From positions 1-15,444 of the forward strand of contig CAKZZO010000138.1 of the NCBI GenBank assembly GCA_937885175.1: a stretch of DNA of 15,444 nt. Direction: 5' to 3'. This document shows, one piece after another, positions 5,877 through 14,200 of the stretch. Every line of letters begins with the position of its first letter. The stretch's first letter is position 1. The position numbers were made by a program, and so were the translations under genes. The notes under the pieces are model-generated. The model was not told where the DNA came from. It worked only from the letters and a program-made list of their open reading frames with translations, and did no database searches. Origin of the DNA: an uncultured Treponema sp. Its GTDB lineage: Bacteria > Spirochaetota > Spirochaetia > Treponematales > Treponemataceae.

Positions 5877-6862
5877 AACGACTGCTTCCCCTCCTTCTGC
5901 TGATGCTTTTTGCACCCCTTACGGCACAGATTGTTTCCCATAACACAGGCTGGCATCTTTCCCTAGAACCACGCATAGGAATGACTTATGGCGCGCTAGG
6001 TGAATACCTCTACATGGCAAAATCTGACGGTTCCTGGAAGAAAAATTCCTATCTGGAGTGGGAAGAAAAACCCCTGTGGACACTGGGCATGGGAATTTCT
6101 GGCGGCTACAAAGGATTTCATGCGCAAACATATTTTGACGCTGCCTTACCCCTGCGCTCTGGCAACATGATGGATTCAGACTGGAAACTCGATGCCAGCC
6201 CCGATGTAAAAACCAATTATTCAATCCATGAAAACACCTCCGCCGCAAATATCCGCACGGGACTGACCATCGCCTATGATTTTCTTCCCCTTGAGTGGCT
6301 TGTGATTTCGCCCATGGCAGAAGGCACCTACATCTATCGGTCTTTTGAAGCCCGCAATGGCGAAGGCTGGTACGGCGACACGGTTTCTTGGGATGACCCC
6401 AGTGCAAAACACTATCCGGGCACCTATAACGGAACAAAATACATTCTTGGTGCCATCGACTACCGCCACCATACATTCCAGTTGTTTACAGGGCTACAGT
6501 TTACTTTTCTGTTGGGAAAAAAACTGTGCTTCGGACTGGGACTTTTTGTTTCCCCCTATGCCTACGTATATGCCGAAGACCGCCACTACACCAACAAGGC
6601 GCGCACAACAGGACGCTACTATGTTTACAAAGCACACTCGCATTTTTCCCGCTACAAGGCAAGTCTTTTTGCCCGCTACCAAGTCACCTCGGTTCTGGAG
6701 GTTGGCTTATCCCTCGATGCCATGGCAAGCGATATCGAACGTGCCGACATGTATGATGAAGACCCAGAGACAGAAAAAATCTACAAGACTCCTGGCTATG
6801 AAGGCGGCTTTTCACTGGCTGAATTCAGCGTTAAACTCTCAGCAAAAGTCCATATTTTTTAA
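5873..6862 (+). CDS. Omptin-like outer-membrane aspartyl protease, second paralogue
   Basis: A 329-residue paralogue of the preceding gene with its own signal peptide (MKRLLP, leucine-rich core, LTA before QIV). It keeps the omptin landmarks: GWHLSLEPRIGMT near residues 26-38, LEWEEKPLWTLG near 61-72, SGNMMDSDW with Asp101 and Asp103, TYIYRSF near 152-158, and AEDRHY with Asp236 and His238. SGNMMDSDW is strikingly close to the matching OmpT segment. The block SWDDPSAK is identical in both paralogues, while most barrel strands have diverged, so the duplication is old. The protein ends in Phe, the usual last residue of an assembled outer-membrane barrel. The ATG lies inside the previous gene's stop (ATGA), with GGGAAG about 6 nt upstream as ribosome binding site. 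Confidence 0.8.
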   Translation: MKRLLPLLLLMLFAPLTAQIVSHNTGWHLSLEPRIGMTYGALGEYLYMAKSDGSWKKNSYLEWEEKPLWTLGMGISGGYKGFHAQTYFDAALPLRSGNMMDSDWKLDASPDVKTNYSIHENTSAANIRTGLTIAYDFLPLEWLVISPMAEGTYIYRSFEARNGEGWYGDTVSWDDPSAKHYPGTYNGTKYILGAIDYRHHTFQLFTGLQFTFLLGKKLCFGLGLFVSPYAYVYAEDRHYTNKARTTGRYYVYKAHSHFSRYKASLFARYQVTSVLEVGLSLDAMASDIERADMYDEDPETEKIYKTPGYEGGFSLAEFSVKLSAKVHIF

Positions 6863-6891
6863 TTACCGATTTTTAAATTCCGTGCTATAAT
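6863..6891 (+). promoter_or_regulatory. Promoter of the cytidylate-kinase-like gene
   Basis: A consensus TATAAT at 6886-6891 lies 17 nt after a weak TTACCG at 6863-6868, immediately past the omptin stop codon. The predicted leader is about 38 nt and contains a 5-bp hairpin (CGCAT 6906-6910, loop TCG, ATGCG 6914-6918). AGGGGG at 6925-6930 is the ribosome binding site, 5 nt before the ATG. No terminator separates this promoter from the omptin operon, so read-through is also likely. Confidence 0.55.
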
Positions 6892-6935
6892 AAGATTGTT
6901 ATTCCCGCATTCGATGCGAAAATCAGGGGGCAGCT

Positions 6936-7586
6936 ATGAAAAAAATCATCACAATCAGCCGTGAATATGGTTCAGGAGGACAGGTTATTGGTCATCTGGT
7001 GGCCAAGGAACTGGGCTATGATTTTTATGACAAGGAACTGATTGACCTGTCCGCCCAGGAAAGTGGTCTTTCCCCTGACTTTATCGAAAAAAATGAGCAG
7101 AATCTGTCATCGGCTTGGCTCTACAATCTGCTGGTGGGCACCAGTTATGCAGGAGTTTCCACTGGAGCGAGCGGTCAGACACTGGCAACCCATGCACCTG
7201 TCATGCCCCTTGCCGACCAAGTCTTTAACGCTCAGCGCAAAACAATTCTTTCCATAGCAAAAAAATCCCCCTGTGTCATTGTCGGACGCTGTGCGGACTA
7301 TATTCTTTCTACCTCAGACGAAATTGACCAAAAGGAACTGCTGAATATTTTTGTCTACGCAGATTTGGATGACAAAGTGCGCCGCGCCATTGAACAGTAT
7401 AATGTGCCCGAAAAAGACGCAAAAAAATTCATCTTGCAGGCAAACAAACGCCGTGCGAATCACTACAACACCTTTACCGAAAACATTTGGGGAGACCGCA
7501 AGAATTATGACCTGCTTTTAAACAGTTCGACCCTGGGTCTCGAAGAGTCCGCCAAATTTATTGTGCAGTTCGCACAGAAAGCGTAG
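6936..7586 (+). CDS. Cytidylate-kinase-like protein
   Basis: A 216-residue soluble protein of the cytidylate-kinase-like family (AAA_26 type). The N-terminus ITISREYGSGGQVIG (residues 5-19) occupies the place of a P-loop but lacks the lysine of a classical GxxxxGK[ST] Walker A, as is usual in this family. Further landmarks are IDLSAQESG (36-44), a VIVGRCADYIL block (114-124) with Cys where the family often has Gly, and a conserved C-terminal segment with WGDRKNYDLLLNSS (185-198). The family is common in Firmicutes and spirochetes and its substrate is not well established; true CMP kinase activity should not be assumed. A strong AGGGGG site fixes the start. Its 3' end overlaps the convergent CorC-like gene by 29 nt. 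Confidence 0.85.
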   Translation: MKKIITISREYGSGGQVIGHLVAKELGYDFYDKELIDLSAQESGLSPDFIEKNEQNLSSAWLYNLLVGTSYAGVSTGASGQTLATHAPVMPLADQVFNAQRKTILSIAKKSPCVIVGRCADYILSTSDEIDQKELLNIFVYADLDDKVRRAIEQYNVPEKDAKKFILQANKRRANHYNTFTENIWGDRKNYDLLLNSSTLGLEESAKFIVQFAQKA

Positions 7587-8874
7587 AAGACGGCAGTTTA
7601 ATCCTTACCAACTGAATGCGTCGCTGGCTCTGATTTTCCACTTTGTAGACCACTTCATCCACTTTGATTACTTCCCCTGTTTCTGGAAGGGCATCAAACT
7701 GTTCCATGAGCCAGCCACCAAGCGTGTCGTAATCCTCGCTGTCCAAATCCATGTGCAACAGTTCGTTTACATCAGTCAACCGCAAGTCTCCGGGAATGAT
7801 GAATTCCGTAGGGGAAATTGCCTGAATGCGTTTTTCGGGCAGAGGTTCTTTGGTGGGATGCTCCACAACAGTGCCGCCAAAAACCGCACGCAAGATATCA
7901 TCCATGGTAACAATTCCTGCATTGCTTCCTGTCTCATCCACAGCAACGGCAAAATTAACCTGTTCTGTCTTAAATTTTTGCAGGAGTTCCAAGGCGGTCA
8001 GAGTCTCTGGCACAAAGAGGGCCGGTCTCATGCTGCGCTTTACAAAAGTCTTGCTTTCGCGGTTTCTCGTAGTCATCAGCACATTTTTGTAGTAAAGCAT
8101 TCCAACCACGTTTGAAAAATCTCCGTCACATACAGGAAGCCGTGAATAGCCGGTAGCCGCAAAAATCTTGACTACTTCGCTGTAGGGAGCGTCAATCGGC
8201 ACAAACTGTACGCGGCTTCGGTGTCGCATGATGTCGTGAATGTGCAGGTCAGTAAATTCAAAGATTCGGTAGAGCATCCGTTTTTCCGAGTGCTCCAGCG
8301 TGCCTTCCGTTTCTCCCACGCTTATCAGCGATTTGAGTTCTTCTTCGGTAATCACTTCTTTTTCGTAGTGCAAAAAGTGATTGATGACCAGCGTTATGCC
8401 TTCTGTCAATTTGGTAAAAATCCAGACAATGGGCATAAAAATTTTTTGCAGGATAATCAGCAGACGGGAATTCATGCTTGCCACGCCAACGGGATTCACT
8501 GCCGCCACCGTCTTGGGAACAATTTCGCCAAAAATTATCAGCACAAAGGCCATAATCAATGTGGCATAACTTGTTCCTTTTGGTCCCAGCAGCTCTATTG
8601 CCACCGTTGCACCCAAACCTGATGCCAAAGACGTAACGAAATTTATGCCAATCAGTACAAGGGAAAGCAGGCGGTTCATGTCGCTTTTAAGATAGGCAAT
8701 GCGCTTGGCTGGCGAACTTTTTTCGTCAGGAGACTCTTTTTTGAGCATCTGCCGCAGCATGATTTTTGAAACAGAAAGATAGGCCGTCTCGGAAGAAGCA
8801 AAAAATGCAACAAAGGCTACTAAAATTCCTGTCAAAACGAGGGGAAGCACCAGAGTAGTCAAAATCTGCATCAT
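7558..8874 (-). CDS. CorC/HlyC-family membrane protein (DUF21, two CBS, CorC_HlyC), distal copy
   Basis: A 438-residue inner-membrane protein of the CNNM/CorC family, proposed to export or regulate divalent cations such as Mg2+. The DUF21 transmembrane domain covers about residues 5-170, with helix 1 leading into FASSETAYLS (25-34), further helices around 68-95 and 103-125, and the conserved FGEIVPKT at 115-122. A tandem CBS pair spans about 215-335, with DETGSNAGIVTMDDI in the second CBS, and a CorC_HlyC domain covers about 350-430. It is last in the purL operon: its ATG overlaps the upstream TGA by 4 nt (ATGA). The canonical MVPR at the first CBS is altered to MRHR here, unlike in the upstream copy, so the paralogues may have different ligands. 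The substrate ion is inference. Confidence 0.9.
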   Translation of the reverse strand: MMQILTTLVLPLVLTGILVAFVAFFASSETAYLSVSKIMLRQMLKKESPDEKSSPAKRIAYLKSDMNRLLSLVLIGINFVTSLASGLGATVAIELLGPKGTSYATLIMAFVLIIFGEIVPKTVAAVNPVGVASMNSRLLIILQKIFMPIVWIFTKLTEGITLVINHFLHYEKEVITEEELKSLISVGETEGTLEHSEKRMLYRIFEFTDLHIHDIMRHRSRVQFVPIDAPYSEVVKIFAATGYSRLPVCDGDFSNVVGMLYYKNVLMTTRNRESKTFVKRSMRPALFVPETLTALELLQKFKTEQVNFAVAVDETGSNAGIVTMDDILRAVFGGTVVEHPTKEPLPEKRIQAISPTEFIIPGDLRLTDVNELLHMDLDSEDYDTLGGWLMEQFDALPETGEVIKVDEVVYKVENQSQRRIQLVRIKLPSSTLSVRTAQ

Positions 8875-10154
8875 TTTTCCCTTCCCTGCTCGCGGACACA
8901 GTGCAAGCCTGCCACCCTAAGGCCGTCCATTTTTGTTACGATAAAGCGATAGCCATTTGACTTGACCACCTCACCCACCGTGGGAATGCGTCCCAGCCGT
9001 TCGCAGATAAAGCCCGCAATTGTTTCGCTGTCACCTGCCTCCAGACGGATATGCAGGCTTTCTTCAAAATCCCGCAGGCGGGCGGAACCTGAAATAAAAA
9101 AATCATCAGGATGATTAATCTGAATGTCCGTAGCCCGTCCGCTCTGCTGAAAATCATCTGCCACGTTTCCAAAAATCTGGCGGGCAATGTCTTCAGTTGT
9201 CAAAATGCCGTCAGTGCCGCTGTACTCGTCAATAACAATTGCAATGCTCTGGTTGTCCTTGTGCATCATGTCCTGAATCGCTGACATTTTTGTACTGCCC
9301 ACGATAAAAAGAGGCTTACGCATTACTTTTTCCACGGTAAAGTCTGCACGGTCTCCCTCGTAAAAAAGCATGTCCTTTACGTAGAGTACGCCCACAATAT
9401 CATCTATATCATCTTTAATAACAGGAAAACGGGAAAGTCGAGTCCGCTCGCTCAATTGAACCACATCCCTATAACTCATGTTCGGGTTGATTGCAACGAC
9501 ATTCTTTCTGGGCACCATGATGTCAGTCGCTTCCAAATCAGTGAATTTGAAGACACGGCTCATCATTGTTTTTTCGCCCTGCTCCAGCACACCCTCTTCG
9601 CCACCTACGTCGATAAATGTTTTAATTTCATCTTCCGTAAAGGACACTTTTTTGGACTGGGTATTGATGCCAAAAATCCGTAGGATGCCCCGTGAGATTG
9701 CCGTAAACACTGCGACAAAAGGTTTAAGAAGATAGGAAAGCACCGTGATAAATCCGCTCACCCCAAAGGCAAAGGGTTCTGGATGGCGGGTCGTAACGAT
9801 TTTTGGCGTGATTTCTCCAAAGACCAAAAGCAAAAGCGTTGCCACCGTAGTAGAAATGCTCAAACCTGCCGGGCCAAAGAGAGAAAGAGCCAGCGATGTA
9901 AGCAAGACAGACAGGGCAACGTTTACCACTTCATTTGCTACCAGGAGCATATTCAGCAGTTCTTCCTTGCGGTCAAGCAGTTTGCCTACCCTCGTTGCCC
10001 TTTTGTCGCCTTTTTCACGCAAAAAATGCACGCGCAGTTTGTTAAGCGAAAGGAATGCGCTTTCTGATGCAGAAAAAATGCAGGAAAGCACGACACAAAC
10101 TGCCGCCGCAATTAAAACAAGTACAAAAGATTCAGAAACGGATTCAGGTCCCAT
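8871..10154 (-). CDS. CorC/HlyC-family membrane protein (DUF21, two CBS, CorC_HlyC), proximal copy
   Basis: A 427-residue paralogue of the next gene with the same architecture. A first helix at about residues 10-30 runs into FSASESAFLSL (27-37). More helices lie around 68-92 and 100-118, with FGEITPK at 112-118, and a fourth at about 130-160. An acidic amphipathic segment VGGEEGVLEQGEK (183-195) follows, then DIMVPRKNVV at the first CBS, VIDEYSGTDGILTTEDI in the second CBS, and a C-terminal CorC_HlyC domain. The family is linked to Mg2+/Co2+ homeostasis and haemolysin-like phenotypes; a direct lytic role is not implied. Start and stop are both coupled: the ATG shares one base with the lipoprotein stop (TAATG), and its TGA overlaps the next ATG by 4 nt. 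Two different adjacent copies suggest a hetero-oligomer. Confidence 0.92.
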   Translation of the reverse strand: MGPESVSESFVLVLIAAAVCVVLSCIFSASESAFLSLNKLRVHFLREKGDKRATRVGKLLDRKEELLNMLLVANEVVNVALSVLLTSLALSLFGPAGLSISTTVATLLLLVFGEITPKIVTTRHPEPFAFGVSGFITVLSYLLKPFVAVFTAISRGILRIFGINTQSKKVSFTEDEIKTFIDVGGEEGVLEQGEKTMMSRVFKFTDLEATDIMVPRKNVVAINPNMSYRDVVQLSERTRLSRFPVIKDDIDDIVGVLYVKDMLFYEGDRADFTVEKVMRKPLFIVGSTKMSAIQDMMHKDNQSIAIVIDEYSGTDGILTTEDIARQIFGNVADDFQQSGRATDIQINHPDDFFISGSARLRDFEESLHIRLEAGDSETIAGFICERLGRIPTVGEVVKSNGYRFIVTKMDGLRVAGLHCVREQGREK

Positions 10155-11224
10155 TACTGCTCCGGCTTGGCAGCAGCGTCAGCAGAAGTGTTTTCATTGT
10201 CTTCAATCTTTACGTCTTCAATCTTTACGTCTTCATTCATCTGCGATGTTTCGGCAATGCGTTCGTCCACAATGCGCAGCAGATTTTGAATATTGGAAGC
10301 AACCTCACTCTGAGGATCAGCGTCATATGCTTTCTGAATGTAATCGCGCACTCTTTCGTAGTCAGTTGAACCCATGCCGCCCAAATAGTAGCCGGCGTAG
10401 TAGTACATCTGCTGCTTCTGCTCCGCAGAGAGCAACTTGTTTTCTGCTGCCTTGTCAAAAACCGCTATCATTTTTTCAACATCATTGGAAAGCGCCGCTT
10501 CCGTTGCCTCAACCTGCGCAAGTTCCACTATGAATTTATTGGTAATTCCGCTTTCATTTTTTGGGTCAAGTTTGAGCGCTTCTCTTGCCAAGGGAGCCAG
10601 AAGATAGGCAAAACGGCGGTCAGTAATGCTGTACATATCATCAATGGCACTCACTTTTTCCAGATTGCTTCCCTGTGTCGTTCTTGCCAGAGTTTCAGTA
10701 AATGTGTTGATTTCTTCTTCGTGAGATGCAATTTCCTGCTCAAATCCTTCAACAGAAGAAAGGGTATCATCAAAAACTAACTGAGTAATGTAATAGCCTT
10801 CTTTTGAAGTAAGGTAGAATGTAGGACTCATCTGTACGGAATAGTAGGTGGCAACATTCATGTTTTCATCCAGCTGCTTATGAGCCTTTTCTGCCGCTTT
10901 TTTCTCTGTGGCAGATGCAGTTTCATCCACCTGAGCAGCCTGATACTTGCTTTCGGAAAAGTCCAGATTGACCAGAACATATTTTGCCGTTTCAGCCGTT
11001 ACAAATTCATCCTTAAAGAGCAGGTTTTCTTTGAGCGTCAGGCTCAGATTATCACTGTCGTCCGCACTGAAAAACAAAATAATCTGCTTGTTCTCTTTTT
11101 GTGCGGCACTCTTTGCCTCCTCAAAATTGTCCAGCCACTTAGAGGAATCAATCTTTTTGCCCCCGCATGAAACCATAACAAGTGCAGTCAAAATCGCTGC
11201 CGCAAAAAATCCAATTTTCTTCAT
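10154..11224 (-). CDS. Lipoprotein with thioredoxin-like fold lacking CxxC
   Basis: A 356-residue predicted lipoprotein. The N-terminus MKKIGFFAAA leads to a spirochetal lipobox ending VMVSC, lipidated at Cys20. The ATG at 11224 is chosen because AGGAG lies 7 nt upstream; an in-frame TTG two codons earlier is less likely. Residues about 29-150 follow the pattern of a thioredoxin_7-type domain: a DNFEEAKSAAQKENKQIILFF segment, a DDSDNLS stretch where WCxxC would be, a VLVNLDF strand, and SPTFYL as the cis-proline region. Cys20 is the only cysteine in the whole protein, so no thiol redox chemistry is possible. The C-terminal half is helical and TPR-like, and the tail is acidic with a VKIED repeat. 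It lies 21 nt after purL and overlaps the CorC-like gene by one base. Function unknown; it may be a scaffold or chaperone at the envelope. Confidence 0.75.
   Translation of the reverse strand: MKKIGFFAAAILTALVMVSCGGKKIDSSKWLDNFEEAKSAAQKENKQIILFFSADDSDNLSLTLKENLLFKDEFVTAETAKYVLVNLDFSESKYQAAQVDETASATEKKAAEKAHKQLDENMNVATYYSVQMSPTFYLTSKEGYYITQLVFDDTLSSVEGFEQEIASHEEEINTFTETLARTTQGSNLEKVSAIDDMYSITDRRFAYLLAPLAREALKLDPKNESGITNKFIVELAQVEATEAALSNDVEKMIAVFDKAAENKLLSAEQKQQMYYYAGYYLGGMGSTDYERVRDYIQKAYDADPQSEVASNIQNLLRIVDERIAETSQMNEDVKIEDVKIEDNENTSADAAAKPEQ
10201..10230. repeat. Perfect 15-bp tandem duplication in the lipoprotein gene
   Basis: The unit CTTCAATCTTTACGT occurs twice head to tail (10201-10215 and 10216-10230), and a third copy begins but decays after five bases. 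It encodes the repeated pentapeptide VKIED in the acidic C-terminal tail. Being 15 bp, copy-number change would keep the reading frame. Confidence 0.9.
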
Positions 11225-11231
11225 AATCAAA

Positions 11232-11236
11232 CTCCT
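11232..11236 (-). promoter_or_regulatory. Shine-Dalgarno site of the lipoprotein gene
   Basis: AGGAG on the minus strand lies 7 nt before the ATG at 11224, inside the 21-nt gap after purL. It decides the start against the upstream in-frame TTG at 11230, which would sit 1 nt from this motif. Confidence 0.8.
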
Positions 11237-11245
11237 ATAACTGTC

Positions 11246-14200
11246 CTAGTTAAAATAGCGGACGCCTGCCGCAAATATATTCTGACAGCTGTTGCCGTCG
11301 GGGTTGGTCAAGGGGTCAAATGCAATATTCTTAATCAAGTCTACGCTTGAACCGCCCTTGCCCTTACCGATGGTACGCTCATTGTGTCCCATTTTGCCCA
11401 GTACGTGACCGTCAGGGCTGGTAAGACCTTCGATTGCAAATGCTGAACCGTTGGGATTATCCGGCTCACTGATTGCAGGGATGCCTTTTTCATCACAATA
11501 CTGGGTAAAGACCTGTCCTTTTTCAAAGAGTTCATGGGCCAGTTCATTGCTGATGAGGATGCGTCCTTCGCCATGGCTCACCGGAATGTAATGGGGTCTG
11601 GGGTCAAGGACTGATGCATCCAGAGCCCAGGGACTTGTAGCACTGACCATTCTTGTGCGCACCACGCGGCTGATGTGACGATGGATTGTGTTGTAACTCA
11701 AGGTAGGCATGTCCGCAGAGGGAGCCATGATTTTTCCATAGGGAACAAGTCCAGTCTTTATCAATGCCTGGAATCCGTTACAGATACCCAGAATCAATCC
11801 CTTGCGATTTTCCAGCAAAGCCGTCACTGCGTCTGCAATGCGCTGTTCACGAATCACGTTTGCAATGAATTTACCAGAACCGTCAGGCTCATCACCTGCA
11901 CTGAATCCGCCCGCAAAGGCAAGAATCTGCGCATCGTTGATTTCTTTCTGCAAGCCAATCAGGGATTCTTCCAGAGCCTTGGGCGTATTGTTGCGGAAAA
12001 CGAAAATCTTTGCTTCCGCTCCGTTCAGCGTAAATGCACGGGCCATGTCGTATTCGCAGTTTGTTCCCGGAAAGACAGGAATGATGACGCGGGGCTTTGT
12101 CTTGCTTGCGTCCACCACAGTGAATGAATGGCGGGCACCTTCCAGAGAGGGATGCTCTGCCTTGGCAAAGTCAGGAAGCGACTCCTGTTCTTTAGCATGA
12201 CTTACTGGCGGGAATACAGTTGCCAGTCTTCCTTCCCATGCTTTTTTCAGATCAGAAAGGGAAATATCCGTAAAGGGCAAGGGATTTAAGCCACTCATTG
12301 CCACAGAGATAACTGGTGTAGCCTGAGTATTTCCGATGCGCACAACCGTTGTGTTTACGAATGCAGGATTGTTGTCAAAGTTCTCGTCGTCAGTTTCCAC
12401 GATGATTGAACCGTAAAGCGGCGTGAACAGGTCGGCAATGGTGTTGTTTACATTGCGGTGGAATCCCACAGCCGTTGCACTGGAAGGAATTGCCGTCAGC
12501 TGGCAGCCGATGTTGCTTCCGAATGCCATTTTGGAGACTGCTTCTGCAATGCCGCCCGCTCCCACAGGATACATGGCATTGATTTTTCCTTCTTTATTCA
12601 GTTCATACAAGGCATCGCTGTTTTTCTTAAAAGTGCCAAAGTCGGGTGCCAGCATGTCAGTGTAAGGAGTCATCACCAGATACAGGTAGTCGCCGCCTTT
12701 TTTGAATGAGCCGGAATTGACATTCTTGGCAGTGTCATGGGTAACGGCAAAGGAAACGAGGGTGTGGGGAACATTCAAGTTTTCAAACGTTCCGCTCATG
12801 CTGTCCTTGCCGCCGATTGAAGCACAGCCCATGGCATTCTGAGCGTCCACGGAGCCCAGCAATGCGCTTGCCGGATAGCCCCATGCCTTGTCGCTTGAAG
12901 TGCGGCCAAAGAATTCCTGAAAAGAGAAGCGGCTTCTTGTTGCCTTGCCGCCCACACAGGTAATCTTTGCAAGGGAAGAAAGCACCGCTGTCTGCGCTCC
13001 GTGCCAGGGAGACCATTCCGCTACACGGGGGTCATAGCCGTAACTCATCATGCTGACTGTGTTTGTTTCTCGGGGATAGAGTACCGGCACTTTTGCCACC
13101 ATTGCGGCTTCGGGCGTACCCTGATACTTTCCACCAAAGGGAAAAAGCACTGTGCTTGCACCGATTGAGCCGTCAAAGCGTTCTTGCAGGCCGCGCTCCG
13201 AACAGCAGGCCAGGTCGCTGATGTTTGCCACAAAAGCGTCGTGAATCTGTTCTTCGGTGGGCTTTTCGCTTGCACTTTCGCCAGTTGCGCTGGCACACTT
13301 TCCCAGAGCGGCAGCCACAGAATCCAAGGGCTTTACCAGCGGGCTTTGGTTCTGGGGTGCAGGGCTTTCAATGCGGGCCACAGCCTCGTGTTTTGCCCCT
13401 GCCGCATCCAAAAATGCACGGTCAATGTCCACGATAACCTTGCCGCGCCACTTCATAACCAGTTTGTTTGTATCGGTAACAGTTGCCACCACAACAGCGT
13501 TCAGATTTTCTTTGGCACATTCAGCAATGAATTTTTCCACATCACTTTGACGCACCACAACTGCCATGCGTTCCTGGCTTTCAGAAATTGCCAGTTCAGT
13601 ACCGTTTAAGCCTTCATACTTTTTGGGAACGGCATCCAGATTGATGTCCAGCCCCGGCGCAAGTTCGCCAACAGCAACAGACACACCGCCTGCACCAAAG
13701 TCATTTGAGCGGCGAATCATCTTGCTTACCACAGGATTTCTGAAGAGGCGCTGAATCTTGCGTTCTTCAACGGCATTGCCCTTCTGAACTTCCGCAGCCG
13801 CTGTCGTTACTGATTTTTCTGTGTGTGCTTTTGAAGAACCAGTTGCGCCACCAATGCCGTCGCGCCCCGTACCGCCGCCCAGCAGAATGATGATGTCACC
13901 TGCTTCGGGAGTCTCGCGCATAACTGTATCGTAGGGAGAAGCGGCGATAACCGCACCCAGTTCCATGCGCTTTGCCACAAAGCCCGGGTGATAACATTCC
14001 ACCACCTGGCCTGTCGTCAGGCCAATCTGGTTTCCGTATGAAGAAAATCCCTGTGCGGCTTCGCGACAGAGTTTAATCTGGGGGAGTTTTCCCTGCATGG
14101 TCTCGCTCATGGGCACCGTGGGGTCAGCCGCGCCTGTAATGCGCATTGACTGGTAGACCCAACTGCGTCCAGAAAGCGGGTCACGGATTGCGCCACCGAT

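Noticed and set aside
7562..7576. Small hairpin TGTGC-agttc-GCACA at the convergent gene ends
   Set aside because: No T-run follows on either strand and it lies within coding sequence of both genes, so it is not supported as a terminator.
7561..8115. Plus-strand reading frame of 184 codons opposite the distal CorC-like gene
   Set aside because: It lies wholly opposite a conserved CBS/CorC_HlyC region and its product resembles no family.
9745..10533. Plus-strand reading frame of 262 codons opposite the CorC-like and lipoprotein genes
   Set aside because: The product is Ser/Arg/Gln-rich without a recognisable domain and crosses the junction of two well-supported minus-strand genes; it is a shadow frame.
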